From the NCBI GenBank assembly GCA_964247055.1, contig OZ176054.1, positions 7,874,001 through 7,938,000 on the forward strand: a DNA stretch of 64,000 nucleotides. The letters run 5' to 3'. Shown one piece after another: positions 50,970 to 64,000 of this stretch. Position 1 is the first letter of the stretch, and each line of letters begins with the position of its first letter. Under the pieces are notes generated by a model that did no database searches, was not told the origin of the DNA, and worked only from the letters and a program-made list of their open reading frames with translations. The stretch is from Paragordius varius. Lineage: Eukaryota; Nematomorpha. A program made the position numbers and the translations under genes.

Positions 50970-53900
50970 TCATGCTTTAATCTTTTTATTGCGCTGATCC
51001 CCACCTTCTAATTCGTCATATTCATCGCCCGTTTTAATTAGATTGATGTAATGGTCACTGCCTTTGTAACTCAATATCTCTAATAAAATATTAAACTTAA
51101 TGATCAAACTTTTGTACAACTCCATGTTCCATTTTTGTTGAGCATCGTTGGGTATGAGATCATATTTTAGCATTTCCTAAAGCACAAAATATTAGTTTAA
51201 ATAGTAAAATTTACATCATAAAATATCTAATATCAATAATATGTCAAATTTAGTTATATTCCTAAAATTTTATTAATTTTGGGAAAATCATCAACTCTTA
51301 GAATGCTAAAAAAACAGTTCGCTTCAGTGAGAAATAACTATACTAGAATTTATTAAAAATGAAAACGTCTATTAATCAATTAAGCTCAAATGTCGCGAAT
51401 AAATAGATGAGATTTATATATTTATATAAATATATATTAATTAAATTCGATATAAAAATATATCATCTTGTAGAAATCCAATTTCTTTATAAAAATAAAA
51501 TGTGATAAATTTATTATGAGCATTTCATATGGTTTTATATTCTTTTAATTTTGCACTTTGCCACCCTATGGGATACAGATTGTATCTAACTCCCGGCAGC
51601 AAAATTTTCTACCCAGTTAAAGTTTAAAATGGGTTGCAAATAAATAAGTGCATAATCCTGAAATAACCGTATGATTTCGATACCATTGGTATGGTCAAAT
51701 TTTTCGAATGATGATATTCAGAATAAGATTAAGAGGTGTGAAGCAAGTAAGATAATTTAATTGTGACAAAATATCCATTGTATCTAGCCGAAACCGATAC
51801 ATATTAATATCACGAAATAGGAATATAGTATTTTGATGCAACTTACATATCTGAAATCAATAAACGACAAATGCTAAAACTACGCATGCCTAAAGCGTCG
51901 AGTACGTCACTCATCAGTACTGTGCCCACAATATAACTTAGTTAATTGGTTTAACATAACGGGTCATTTAGACTACACAAGTCAAGGGGATCATGTCAGC
52001 TAAAAAAAGCCTGTCCTTAAATAAGATACTGTATAACTCCAAACATTAAATTCAATAATGGGAAAGCCACGATCTTACACAAAGTTTATTTTAAATACGA
52101 AGTTCACGTTTGCGTGTCATATACATTTATAATTTCAAAGTATACATATAATATAAAATAGCAAAATATATTTTTGATTTTTTAAATTTTAAATTCCCTA
52201 GCAAGTTGTAAAGAATATACATGCTAAAACATACTTTATCGGGATATATTTTGAGTATTTTGTAGGAAACACAGGGGTTTAAATTCTTTAGATCCATTTT
52301 TACTTTATTACGAATAGAAAATTGAAATAGAACAAATAAACAGTTTGATTCCTTATCAAACACATCTTCCAGGATAAAATCATCAAAATATGTTGATGGA
52401 CTGTTAATATCATCACATTTAAGAGTCAATAGAGTGCGTGTATCAATAGTTTGATTTTCATTTATTTTATATGAGCAGACTATAAAGGTTTCTTCACCGC
52501 TAGAGATAAATATGCAAAATAAAGTTTTATAATATTTTGAATGATTGCAAACATTTTCTATTTAATTTAGTAATAAGCAATATTTTACATTTTTAATCAA
52601 ATACTATTTATGGACAAATTATTAAACCCACAAAATTATAAAAATTCAATTATATTTATAATGGACTTTACTGTTAGTTTTTAGAATTTAATGAAACTTT
52701 TAAGAATTAAATATTATCATAGTTTTTTTCAAATAATTTTTCGGTAATTAATAATGCTTTTTAGTCAAAATTATTTAATATTTTATTTTTATGGCAAATT
52801 CAATTTTACAAACGCACCTAAAAACGAGTTTTTACCAATTTTGTAAAAAAGAATCTACATTTCATTGTGATTCATAAAAAAATAAATTTAATAATTCTTT
52901 AATATCATACTTATTGGTAAGTGTTAAACAACAAATATAAATTTCATTAATTTCCATTTTAATGATCATTTGAGGTCCGGCACCATCAAATTCATTAATA
53001 TTGAAGGAGTGCGTATGTAAACAAAGCCCAATAGGAAAATCCCAAATTTTAATGCTTCCATCTCCAGACGATGAAAACAGTATATTAGGGTGATTGGGTG
53101 CAAGCCGGATTGATGATATAAACCTTAGATTAATATTTAAAATAAAAAATAGCGATAAAATAATACGCATAAAGCAAATTTTTAAAAATTAAACGAAAGT
53201 TAAGATCTTGGTAATTCATTATTTATGCGAAGACCTAACTTTTTATTCGGTATGAATCAACAAAAAACATTAAAATTATCAATTTTAAACAATTTTCAAA
53301 AATTAAATCATTAAACTAAATATGATCACATATATTTTGCACAACTATGGACGAATCTACTATCGTTTCATTTTCGATCCTCAAAATTATTTTAACTTTA
53401 TTATATGAAGGTATTACATGCACAAATAATTTTTCAAGTTTGTGGCATTTTCACAGTTATGGATTTCTATTAGAAAACTCTTAATGCTAATGTACATTAA
53501 CGTTGTATTAATAAAATTTGATGTTTTAATCGATTAAGCCTCTCTTAACATGTTATGAAATAAAGACATATCTTAATTTTCTATACCGAATATAGATTTA
53601 GCATCAAGTTTAGCGCCTATGATTCTATCCAGGAAATCATTGTTAAAATTTTAATTTCATTTCAATGATAAAAAAAATCATTTAATGCTATTTAAGTAAA
53701 AGTAATTGTCAGGGACAGAACCAGAACGATTTTTGGTTATGTTCCCGGTTGCCAATTTTTTGTTTCTTGGTCCTGTACTGAATATTTAAAAACGGTTTCT
53801 GGCAAATGGTTTCACCCCGATTAAAATTTTATATATATTTATAAAAGTATAAATAATATTGAAAAATATAAGGTTTGCAATGTAATAATAATTAAAAAAG

Positions 53901-55811
53901 TGATTTTTCATAATCATTTTTGCGTTATAAAAAAGTGTTTGATTTTATAACCACGGTTCCGGTTTCAATTTTCGGTTAAGCACACTTTGATAAATTTACC
54001 ACAGTAGTGTTAATGGAATGAAACTATTCTGAGATAGTATTAATTATAAAACAAAACTAAAGTATAAATGTACTTTAGCACTAGATATTGTGAAAAAAAA
54101 TTCATGATTTGAATATAAAATTTACATATAGTTTAGTCAGTAACTTGCAAAGTGATTGCCAAAATATTTTAAAAATTATAAAATTTAGAGCATAAATCCG
54201 AAGTAATCACACAAAATTTTGGCATATCAAAAAACTTAAAAATTATCTCTCCAAAACTTCTGTTTGAAAAAATCTAATAATTAGCTATTACCCGAAAATG
54301 TTATTTAATAATTCAAAAATGTAACTTTCGAACATCGATTTTTTTTAAATTTTCAAATAATATATTTCTAGAAAAAAATTTAGACAAATGAACTAGATTT
54401 GATAATCAAAATACTTTGTAATTTTAAATCATTAGCTTTGTTTTAAGCGGCTAATATTCATTAATAAGCCGTGGGTTTAACCACTAAGCGCATCATTATT
54501 TTTTGTTAAAAAATGTTTTAAGTTAATATATTTTAAATCTAGCCTCGCAATCATTTTTAAAATAAAATAAAAAAGCTATGAAAGCCGAAACGGGTGCATG
54601 AACCAGTATATCCATGCAGCTCATGCATTTTATTTTTTTTAATTGGTAAAATTTAAATTTTTAATTTGCGGCATTCAAAACTCAAATATTTTATATTAAA
54701 ATGCTTGTATTTATTTAACGATCAATCTACTGAACCGGTAAAATTAACTAAAGCATTGGAATTTCCCTCTTAAATATTAGTTTTTTCCGAGTAAATTGCT
54801 AAAATAAGAGTACACTAAATTGTTCGGTCTTTGCAATAAATTTCAATTTGGTAAAAAGCGAAAATTTTTTAAAAACATCCAAATCTGTAGATGTATGGTC
54901 AAATCACACCGTATAACATAACTTTGAATTATTTTATAAAATAACATTAAGGAAAATTAATGTTTTAAATCAGCAATAAGAGCTATTATTGGCCATTTCA
55001 GGTTTTTTGGCAAAATAGTTTTTATTTACATGTCTGTTGGTAAGTTTTTATTTTTTTCCGTTAAATATATAATGTAAATTTGGAGAAATAGAGTATCGCC
55101 TGTTCGAAATGAAATATCATGTTAGCAATCATTTTAATGTAGTAAAATGTAATACACACCAACAGACGTGTAAATTAAATCTCTCTCTATTAGCCAATTT
55201 AAATACCGTAATGAATAAAGGCCCAGTTACTGTATTCAAAATCAACAAAGATGAAATTAAAAATTACACACATATGCGGATTACTGTGATTTTTAATTTA
55301 GTTAAATTTATACATATTGGTTTATGATAGGTAATACCTAGAGTGGCCCATACAAAAAGATTGAATATCAAATGTTTGTGGAAAATGACTAACACGTATT
55401 TTTTCATCACGATCGCATGTAATTAGAAACTTCTTATCAAGTGACAAAGCCTTGCAAAATTATTATATAATTTCAAATACTATATCGGTGAGCATCGAAA
55501 TGTGACCAAGTAAAACTCTTGATTTTACAGCAGGACCTAAAAGATATTATTTGAAAAAGCAAAACCTCTGTCAAAATTGCATTCATATTCCGTAACGATT
55601 CCTGATTTATCGGCAACAATTAAGAAATATTTGCTATTTATACGTTCAACAATAAATTTGGAAACAGTTTTTTTACAATTTCTAATAAATTTAGAGACAA
55701 AGGATACATGATAACAAAAAGTGTCTGGATTTCTTTTGGATTATAAACGCATATAGTTTTAGGGTTACGCAAGAGTCCAAAACACCTTCCCGAAAATATT
55801 GGCACTTCAAC
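50970..55811 (-). CDS. WDR4: WDR4/TRM82, non-catalytic subunit of tRNA m7G46 methyltransferase; 5' end not found
   Basis: WDR4 is a WD40 propeller that holds METTL1 for tRNA guanine-N7 methylation in the nucleus. Exons found: 55811-55708, 55681-55566, 55536-55481, 55450-55338, 53123-52911, 52499-52235 and 51176-50970; 358 codons in frame. Family words: SKYFLIVADKSGIVTEYE, LLGHISMLTDIALSLDKKFL, TCDRDEKIRVS, SFCMGHSRFISSIRLAPNHP and ILFSSSGDGSIKIWD. The first three introns are 26, 29 and 30 nt; the rest are 2214, 411 and 1058 nt. The first exon found opens with a good acceptor (TATTCTTAG), but only 76 bp remain before the RER1 stop and hold no start, so the first 70 or so residues must lie upstream of RER1, or be lost. 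Confidence 0.85.
53124..55337. other. WDR4 intron 4 with a hAT-like MITE
   Basis: A 2.2-kb intron. At 53709-53990, CAGGGACAGAACCAGAACG and inverted CGGTTCCGGTTTCAATTTTC-type words mark a small hAT-like element. No coding content recognised elsewhere. Confidence 0.45.
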
Positions 55812-55887
55812 CTAAGAATAATTATGTAATTTTATAGAGATATAATATAAAATATAATTTATTGAGTGTAGTAAGTATGTTATGAAA

Positions 55888-56619
55888 TTATCTATTTTGC
55901 GCTTTAGAAGCTGAATAGGTTTTTTTGCCATGAGTGAATGGTAGGTAACGGTATCTTATCATGTGTGCAATTTGTCGTTTCATCGTTAATACGAATAAAA
56001 TAATCCAATACATAACTAAAATTGGCCAAAAGACTGGTACGTCAAACGCTTCGAATAGCGTACAAAAAAGTGATATTAGCACTGCATGAGTTGCAGATTG
56101 CCAAAATTTAAATTCTGGTAATCTTCGTATAAAAGGTCTGAATTCATCGTCAGATTTTGTTGGTAAGGATGATTGATTATCATAATATGAAAGGTCTTCT
56201 TGATAAAAACCACCATATAAATCATCATCATACCCATAAAGTGATGTCCTCCCTGATGAAGGATCAATTTTGGGTGATAAAAACGCAATCAATAAATTGA
56301 GAATATAGATCCCAAGTGCATAAGCTACAATGTACCATCCATTACTCATAACAATACGGATACCAAACAAAATATATAAACCAACGGTAAAAACCCATCG
56401 AAATATTAAGTGGGGAACAGATTTATCAAGAAAATATTGATAATATTTATAAAGATTTTTTACGCTATTTGTGGTAGAAGTAGATGATGTTCCAGTGTTT
56501 TGAATAGTGACCAGATTTGTCTTCTGTGCAGGTGGAATATATAATGGAGTGGGATTATGAGAATTAATAATATTAAAAGTATTGATATTGGAAAATTTGT
56601 CGTTTATATTTTGTTCCAT
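55888..56619 (-). CDS. RER1: RER1, ER retention/retrieval receptor, single exon
   Basis: RER1 is a four-helix Golgi protein that returns membrane proteins to the ER through COPI. A 243-residue frame without introns (human 196). Core matches: WYIVAYALGIYILNLLIAFL, SPKIDPS, DDEFRPFIRRLPEFKFW, FDVPVFWPILVMYWI, TMKRQIAHMIRYRYLPFTHG. Two additions: an N-terminal extension of about 50 residues rich in Asn/Ser/Thr, and a loop of about 25 residues rich in Asp/Tyr/Gly after SPKIDPS. It has no introns, while most conserved genes here have many, and it lies where the missing 5' part of WDR4 should be, on the same strand. That fits a retrocopy that took over the function or a nested gene. The tandem repeat array begins 85 bp upstream. 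Confidence 0.95.
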   Translation of the reverse strand: MEQNINDKFSNINTFNIINSHNPTPLYIPPAQKTNLVTIQNTGTSSTSTTNSVKNLYKYYQYFLDKSVPHLIFRWVFTVGLYILFGIRIVMSNGWYIVAYALGIYILNLLIAFLSPKIDPSSGRTSLYGYDDDLYGGFYQEDLSYYDNQSSLPTKSDDEFRPFIRRLPEFKFWQSATHAVLISLFCTLFEAFDVPVFWPILVMYWIILFVLTMKRQIAHMIRYRYLPFTHGKKTYSASKAQNR

Positions 56620-56704
56620 TGCGTCTCAAGCGTGTTTAACAAATACATCCACGATAAAAACATAAAAAATAATTATAATCTATATATTTATAAAAATGGA
56701 AAAT

Positions 56705-57765
56705 GCTGGCTTTGTGATCTGGTACAGGAAAACCGGTAGACCCATTCAAATCCAAACTTCGAAAAAATATAATCATTAATGAATGCCCCGACAATAGCGT
56801 CGCCCTTTTTTTGAAATAGGCCCCCAGTTCGGGCCCACCCCGTGTGGAAAACGGTTTTTTTTTGAAAACACAAGTCCACAAAAATCGTGTCTTTGAGGCA
56901 ATTTTCCGGAGAACGTGTTGGACCATTCAATTTCAAATATAATTTTTGTTTACTTATTTTCGATTGCGCCGAACATAGTCGAGTCACATTTTTGATTTAG
57001 GCCCTCTTTTTACCCGCTCCCCCCGTAAAATGCCACCTTTTTCAAAAAACAAAGTCCACAAAAATATTTTTTTATATCGATTTTTCTCCTTAGGTATGAG
57101 ACCGTAAAAATTCAATAAAGATTCCACGTATTCCCTGCTAAAAGGCAAAAATTTTAGCCAAGCGTTTCTTGGATGATAGCTGTTGGGTAAGGAGCTACCT
57201 GCTAAAAACTGATTTCTCATGTAACTTTGTGATCTGTTTCCGGAAAACCGGTGAACGCAATCAAATCCAAATATCGAAAAAAAATAATCATAAATAAATG
57301 TCCCGACAATAGCTTCGCCCGTTTTTGGAATTAGGTCCCCAGTTCGGGCCCACCCCGTGTGAAAAATGGGTTAAGTCAATTTTTTGGAGAACGTGTTGGA
57401 CCATTCAATTTCAAATATGATTTTAGTTTACTTATTTTTGATCGCGCTGAACATAGTCGACTCACTTTTTTGATTTAGGCCCTCTTTTTACCCGCTACCC
57501 CCGTAAAATGCCATTTTTTTCAAAAAACAAAGTCCACAAAAATAATTTTTTAAATCTATTTTTCGCCCTAAGTATGAGACAGTAAAAATTCAATATGGGT
57601 TCCACCTATTCCCTGTTAAAAGGCAAAAATTTTAGTCAGGCGTTTCTTTGATGATAGCTGCTGGGTAAGGAGCTCCCCGCTAAAAAATGATTCCAAATGT
57701 AACTTTGTGATCTGGTACCGGAAAACCGGTAGACCCATTCAAATCCAAACTTCGAAACTCCCCCC
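56705..57765. repeat. Tandem repeat of about 0.5 kb, two units plus a partial third
   Basis: CTTTGTGATCTGKTWCMGG AAAACCGG recurs at about 56710, 57225 and 57706, with the full interval (GGGCCCACCCCGTGTG, GAACGTGTTGGACCATTC, AATTTTAGYCARGCGTTTCT) conserved between the two units, roughly 515 and 480 bp long. It is richer in G+C than its flanks and has no shared long ORF. It ends at AAACTCCCCCCAGATGTCCG. A partial unit lies at 50458-50690 inverted. It begins 85 bp before the RER1 start. Confidence 0.88.
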
Positions 57766-59779
57766 AGATGTCCGAAGGACTTCCTCGGGCTGCGTAGCAG
57801 CACAAGATTTACGCTAGTATCTGATAAAAATTTTAGGTATAGGGCTCAAAAATATTTAATATCTTAGTTTAGATAATTATTATTTGAGATAATTAAAATA
57901 GATCCTGTATAAATATTTTTCCCATTGTATATTTAAATATCAACTTTAAAATATTTGAGATTTAAAAAAGAAAGATGGCATAAAAGTGGTTTATAAACCG
58001 ATATCGAACGTTCTAAGAGGTTAAAAATAGAAAATACTGTGTATAATTGAAATGAAAGAATTTCCCAGAATCGAAGCGAAATATAAAAGTAAGATTTAAG
58101 GAGCATAAAAGCAAAAATTCGGCGATGTGTCTGCATTGCGTGGATAACAACCATGAGTGCTCACACAATTGACGTTTTAGCCGTAGGAAGAAATTACAAC
58201 TCAAGGATAAAAAAAGAAGCACTCTTTGTTTAGAGAGCAAGTTCACTTAATCGCTGTGGAGAGAAGAAAAATATAAACCCTGAAACTAAATCATTTGTCG
58301 AGAATCAACGCATTAATTCCACACCAATTTACAGTGTAAATATTACTTAAATTTAATAATTTTGTGTATATATTGTTTAATATTAAATTATTATTTTTGT
58401 TATAGCATAATAATTAATTTTTTAAAAAGCACATTTGGTTATTTTATGTCACAACGGTTTCTTTGTGATTTTTCTTTCTTTTGTCGATTAACGGTTCTTT
58501 TATGATTTTTTCCTATATAAGTAATATCAATCATCTTTTAATTTAATTTTTATTGTTTTATATTATATAAATATTTTTCTTTAACTAATCTCTTGACGAT
58601 GCCTATGGCAAAAATTTGAGAATCAATAATTTATATTTTATTTTCACGCTTTTTTACGACGATTTCCACACCATTTACTATCCTCAAATGTTTTTTTATA
58701 TCGTTATATCATGCAGAATAGCATAAAACTCAGTTCACCAAAATTTTACTATAATAAATAATTGCATTCAGACCACGGCCCCACAAGTGCTTTTTTATGG
58801 CTCTGAGGTGTTCATTAATTTTTTGATATATTTATTTTAGGTATAAATATCTTAAAATGTGTAATCGCAATTATATGGTGCACGGCCCTTTGGACAAGAT
58901 AAATATTTTTTGGGGCCTTTTAAAAAATTTTATGAATACCACTGCTAATAATTAAAACATCCATTTTTTGGTAAAAAAAACTTTTTTGATGTCTAAATTT
59001 AGCAAATATATTAAATTTTTACCGCACAATATCGACCTTTATGCGTTTAGTTTAGGAAAGTTGCACATTTTATACGAGTTTAAAAAATTTAAGACTTTCA
59101 GCCCACATCTAGAATATTTATAATAACATTGGGCCATCTACATATGATATAATTTAGTGATATTTTTGAAATAACATTTATCTTTCAATTTTATTTGGCA
59201 AATATAGGATAAGTATTTATAAAAGGAAATTTTATTATGCTCACACCTTCTCGCTTGATGCAAATTAAGAAAAAATATAAAAGGTTTAATTTTAACGCAA
59301 TATATTGGGTAAACTTTAAAATCTTTTGCTACATAATAGCAAGTTTTTTCAATTCAAATATGACGCCAAAGTGTGATTTTTTAGCTTTTGTTCTTTCTAA
59401 ACCTTCCGCAAAATGTAAAATCTCATCGATAATATTTTACATTTAGGATTATATTAATAATTCATATTAACAAATAAACTAGTTTAGGCGTTTCTTTATT
59501 TATTTGTTCTAATGTGCAAAAAAAGGATTTTTTAGTTAGCCATAAAAAAATAAAATAACTCTTTTCTGGTATTATAAAGGCATTTATCATTTCAATATTC
59601 GCTATGCTAAAGCTTTTAACTATCACATAACGTATAATTTAATACATTATTTTTTATTTCCATTTTTGTTGCATAGTTATTTTCTCAATTAATTTAATAA
59701 TAATAATATTTAAATTTATTGACGCTATTGATTATATGGTTATGTCATTGAATAAAATTTCATTTATCACAAATAAAAA
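57766..59779. other. Gene-poor stretch with nested repeats
   Basis: A repeat shared with 36800-37060 spans about 58690-59110 and is split at about 58765-58945 by a small element with CAGACCACGGCCCC and GAATACCACTG ends (hAT-like). ORFs of 70-80 codons on the minus strand at 57933-58246 match nothing I know; they could include the missing WDR4 5' exon, but show no likeness to it. Confidence 0.45.
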
Positions 59780-62434
59780 TTATTTTAGCGCTTGTTTTTT
59801 CTTGTAGTCTTGTAAAGCGGCTTTGATTGCATCTTCAGCTAACACTTAACAAACAAACAAAATATAAAATTATAGACATATATAAATCAAAATTACAAAA
59901 GGCAAAACGTTACATATAGATTATTATAAAGTAAAAATATTTGATCCTTGATATATTGTCTAAAATGATTACAATGTCAAATTTATAATAAAGTATGTTC
60001 CCAATTTATAACTCTATTCCCAATTTTGGAACCTATAACAGAGGAAATATTTGAAAATACAGGTTAAAAAATATGGTTCATTCAATCAAAATATTAATCT
60101 CCTTTATGTTTTGTCTTATAATTAGAAAGTTTAATTAAAAATAGTTGGTTAAATTTACTTGAACAATGTAATTTAACCGGAGGGAGACAAAGTTCCTTTG
60201 CGATTTCAGAGTTTTTAACTTTCCCAGCTTCATTGATATTCTTACCTTTAATCCATTCGGTTGCCAATGAACTGGAAGCTATGGCTGAACCACACCCAAA
60301 AGTTTTGAATTTGGCATCAATAATTTTACCATTTTCATCTACTTGAATCTATTTTAAATAATAAAATTTGTGTAAATATATAAATAGTAAGTGCATTGTA
60401 TTGCTTTAAAATGAATATTTTTTAAAAGAGCTAGATAGCGGTTTTAACTGGTATTAAACACATGTGTCGTCGCTCGCCAATGCAATCGATCCCCATAAAT
60501 GAAAAATACATGATGTAAACAAATACAACAAAAGTAAGTTAGCCCCAATTAGTTTTCAACGTTTTGATTTTATATAATATATATAACAGTAGAAAATATG
60601 AAAATTGATAAAATATTGAAATTTATATTTTTTTATTAAAGAAAATTTTATATGAATATATCAAGTGATGTATGTTTAAAGGTTTAGACAGATTATTTAA
60701 ATGCAATCACCATTGACAAAAATGCAATAAACACAAGACCCAACCCTAGTTGTAACTATCCTTATTTAAGAGGAATAGAGAGTACTTACGATATCCAACT
60801 ATCAATCTCAAATTTATAATTTTTATAATACAACTGAGTATCAATGAACAGCGGATTGCGACAGATGGTCGTTTCACTTCTCTTTGACATTTGGATTGAA
60901 TGCATCAAACTTAACATACACAATTCGTTTGATTACAATATCGTCACTTCATTACGAGGACGACACGATATTGTTATTATATTCACTTGACAATCTCCAG
61001 ATTTTAATACAATTAACCAATGAATGTCAAGAATTTGGCATAACCATTAATTATAGCAAAACAAAAATTTTACACATAAACTCAAAAATACAATACCCTA
61101 TGGATAATACTAGTCCCACAATACATTTACCTAGGCAGTCCTATTAATACAACAATAGCCCAGATATCATAAGAAAAATAGCAATAGACAAATTGAATAT
61201 GATAAAATATAACAAGTTATGGTGATCACATGACATTAATAACACCACTGATGTTCCCAAGAATGCTTGACTCCGCAGAGGGTTGAACATTAAAGAAGGG
61301 AGATAAAAAAAATATGCTTTCGAAATGTGGTTTTAAATATATTGGATATATTAAGACCGAATTCGTGACAAAATCAAACATATATTCCTCTTTTGCACCT
61401 GTCTTAATATGAAACTTTCTTATTTTGGCCATATCGCTAGAATTAAAAACTTAAAGTACCAACTTATGTCAGGAAAAGTTGTAGTTCAGAAAACGAAATA
61501 GCGTAAAACGTGCTGGACCGATAATTTGACCAACTAAATTAAGCTATCAATGCAGTTATCCGCACACCTAATCAAATAAGCTGACGAAAATAGACTTACG
61601 AATTAACAACAAACGACTCTGATTTAAGCAATGACAAAAAAATTGAAGGTTGGCCTAACACATTTTCCTGCTTCAGACACCAATGTTTAATTTATTTAAA
61701 AGACTTAAATCCTTAAAAAAATTAACAAAGTTATACCGGAAATAATTCATAGCAAAAAAATATCATATAAACGAAAATTTACATAATAAAGCAATTAAAT
61801 AGAATCGTTGCAACCAAAACACTTATAAATCAATACGACTAACAATGGACCTCACACATCAGTAAAAAAACAATAAAAAAATCAGGCAAGTTAGATTATT
61901 AATTTCCAAAGAATGCTATTTATAAGAATTGAATAATAAACAAACGATAAAAATAGAGGTTTAGTGGGGGCAAGATGCTGCAAATCTAATCAAATATCGA
62001 CACCCACCTCATAATTAAGAATCATGTCACAAGAGATACTAACTAATTATAATTAAATAAAAGGATCTAAAAAGCGTCTTTGCGAGCACCGATAATACAG
62101 AACATAATTAAAATAATAAAAAACAGCAAGCTTCACATCTCCCGAATAGACTGGCGATAACCGATTATAAACGCAACAACATTGATCTATTTCATAAGAG
62201 CGAGAAATACATGCAAAACGATAAAAAATTCTATACCTGAAGCTTCATTACATCGCCACAAGCTGGGGCTCCCACCAATCCGGTTCCAACATTTTTTGCA
62301 TTTTTATCAAGTGAGCCAACATTCCGGGGATTTTCATAATGATCAATTACCTAAAAATCAATAATAAAATAGGTAACATTTTTGTGATAAGCCCGGTAGA
62401 ATATTCCAAGAAGTCGCTTTTGTATAATCGCCAT
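59780..62434 (-). CDS. ISCU: Iron-sulfur cluster assembly scaffold ISCU, mitochondrial
   Basis: ISCU is the scaffold on which NFS1, frataxin and FDX2 build [2Fe-2S] clusters in the matrix. Exons 62434-62378, 62350-62237, 60348-60159 and 59844-59780; 141 residues. The three cluster cysteines are in GAPACGD, FKTFGCGSA and LHCSMLA; LPPVK, the HSPA9/HSC20 binding motif, is present, as are DHYENPRNVGSLDK and SSSLATEWIKG. The N-terminus MAIIQKRLLGIFYRAYHKN is basic and amphipathic, a short mitochondrial leader. Intron 1 is 27 nt, intron 2 is 1888 nt with a LINE fragment, and intron 3 is 314 nt with its acceptor at TTGTTAAG/TG, chosen because it restores CSMLAED. Its start is 83 bp from the next gene on the plus strand. 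Confidence 0.97.
60835..61650 (+). mobile_element. LINE fragment
   Basis: placeholder. Confidence 0.1.
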
Positions 62435-64000
62435 AATTTAATCACATGATATGCATAGATTAGAGTGCGGAAAACACATGCCAGAAAAATTGGTGTAGAT
62501 TTTTATCTATATTTGTCATGTACAATCGCGAAGTCGTTCAAAAAGATCTTAATGAATTAAACCAAAAATTGGTGGAGACAAATGCTGAAGTATCATATAT
62601 ATTTAAAGTTATTAGTTAAAATCATTATATGGGCATAAAGAGGAAGAAGAAAATACTGTAAATGTAGAAAAAATTGAGTTTAAAGCTGAAAAACTTAACA
62701 TAATTAAAAACGTAAGTACTCATTTGGAAAATATGGCAAAAGTATTTTTGAATATTAAAGTTTTTAGATTTTCAAGCCGATTGAAATAGAAATCGATGAT
62801 TTATTAACTAAAAAATATCATAACACCTATCAATTTATTTTGGAGTATATGGATGGCTTAATGTAACATTATTTTTTACAATATTAGATCTCGTTTTAGA
62901 TCAAGCATGATTATTAAAAAATACAATGTTACGATTGACACTATTGTTCAAATGGCTGCAATAAATGAGAAAATAAATTTTTTGATGCCCAATTCAAATT
63001 TGCACTCCTATATTTTTATGGTTTTAAATGCATGGATTAACAATTTTCTAACAATTTTGGCTGAGTAAAAAGTATATAAAATGTAGAGAAATTTATGCGT
63101 TATTAAAACTTCTAAAATACCCAAATTTTGCGGCCTCGTCTCTGGGTAAGTCTAGGTATATGATTAATAAACAATTTAATAAAAAACGTAAAAATTATAA
63201 AATTTGAATTAAAAACTTCATTGCTTTATTAAGCCTCCCCTTAAATTTTTTTGCCATAAAAAATTTAAATTTTACATATTATTTTTACTAGATAGAACCG
63301 AAACCATTTGTTTCATTTGGAACCGTCTTGAGACCAACAAAATTTAAAATTAAACCAAAATCATGACCATTTGACCAAAACATGGGCAAAACTAAATTAT
63401 TTTTGACCAATTTTTATGGAACCGACTAAAAATTTTGTGTGAAACTGTTATTATAAAAATTGCTCTGATTTTTCACATCTATAGGCCTTTTTTAAATAGG
63501 CTTTGTTTCAAACAACTTTTTCCCAAATATGATTATAAATTTATATCAAAATTGCTCTGTTTATTTCTGTATAAAAATTGTAAAAATTATAATATACATA
63601 TTTTTCCCGAAAATTAAAATAACTGTTTTGATTGGTCATAATTTATTTTATTATACATTAGCTGACCAAAGATTTGATCATGTGTTAACCAAAAATCAAC
63701 AAACTCAACTAATTGGATTGTTTGGTACTTTGCTGGAAATTCCCTTTATGTAATATATACCATTTGCACTTCAAGAGTGTGTTTGAATTCAAGTTGGTCC
63801 TTTGATTTTTTTTGTTTTGTTTTTAACTTTTATTCAAATTTATATTATTCATCTATTTTATCATTTTTAACTTATTTTCTATTATTTAACATAAATTTTA
63901 AATCAATATTAACCAATTCAGAAACCGTATATCTTCAATAATTTCTTAAAAATTATTTTAGATATTTATAAAATTTTAACAAATTGAAAAACATATAAGG

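Overview
The window reads as AT-rich nuclear DNA of a small, reduced animal genome (standard code, GT-AG introns). Conserved proteins are animal-like: DDX39B/UAP56, gankyrin, SLC35D, LMBR1, WDR4, RER1, ISCU, UBE2N, a trypsin, and a divergent seven-helix receptor. No organism is named with certainty. The very short introns fit what is published for dicyemid mesozoans; other simplified parasites such as myxozoans or orthonectids are alternatives. NDUFB10, ISCU, IMMP2L and glyoxalase II imply respiring mitochondria.

Layout, left to right: HAGH (-, runs off the left edge) head to head with NABP/SOSS-B (+); a secreted trypsin (+, 4.9-9.7 kb); a small TPX2-motif protein (-) head to head with NDUFB10 (+); a poorly resolved coding patch near 13.1-13.7 kb; DDX39B (-); a repeat field (16.6-22.2 kb) with nested elements; PSMD10 (-, large intron) head to head with SLC35D (+); an intronless receptor (-); a hAT transposon (34.0-35.4 kb) and empty AT-rich DNA; LMBR1 (+) tail to tail with YAE1 (-); IMMP2L (-); repeats; UBE2N (+); WDR4 (-, 5' end missing) followed upstream by intronless RER1 (-); a 0.5-kb tandem repeat; ISCU (-) head to head with an unrecognised small coiled-coil gene (+).

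The strongest signal is the intron population. By fitting reading frames to known proteins I placed 31 introns of 22-30 nt, none of 31-55 nt, and a second class from about 56 nt to 2.9 kb. Short ones crowd the 5' parts of genes; the long ones carry transposons (MITEs, hAT, LINE fragments). Four gene pairs share intergenic heads of only 80-129 bp. Repeats include two TTAA-ended MITE families, a foldback element with tandem repeats in its arms, a SINE nested in a MITE nested in a MITE, and a hAT element with a perfect 8-bp target duplication. Genes do not form an operon or one pathway; the common themes are mitochondria/Fe-S biogenesis and core housekeeping.

All exon borders were found by eye from frame, splice dinucleotides and remembered family sequences; no alignment was run.
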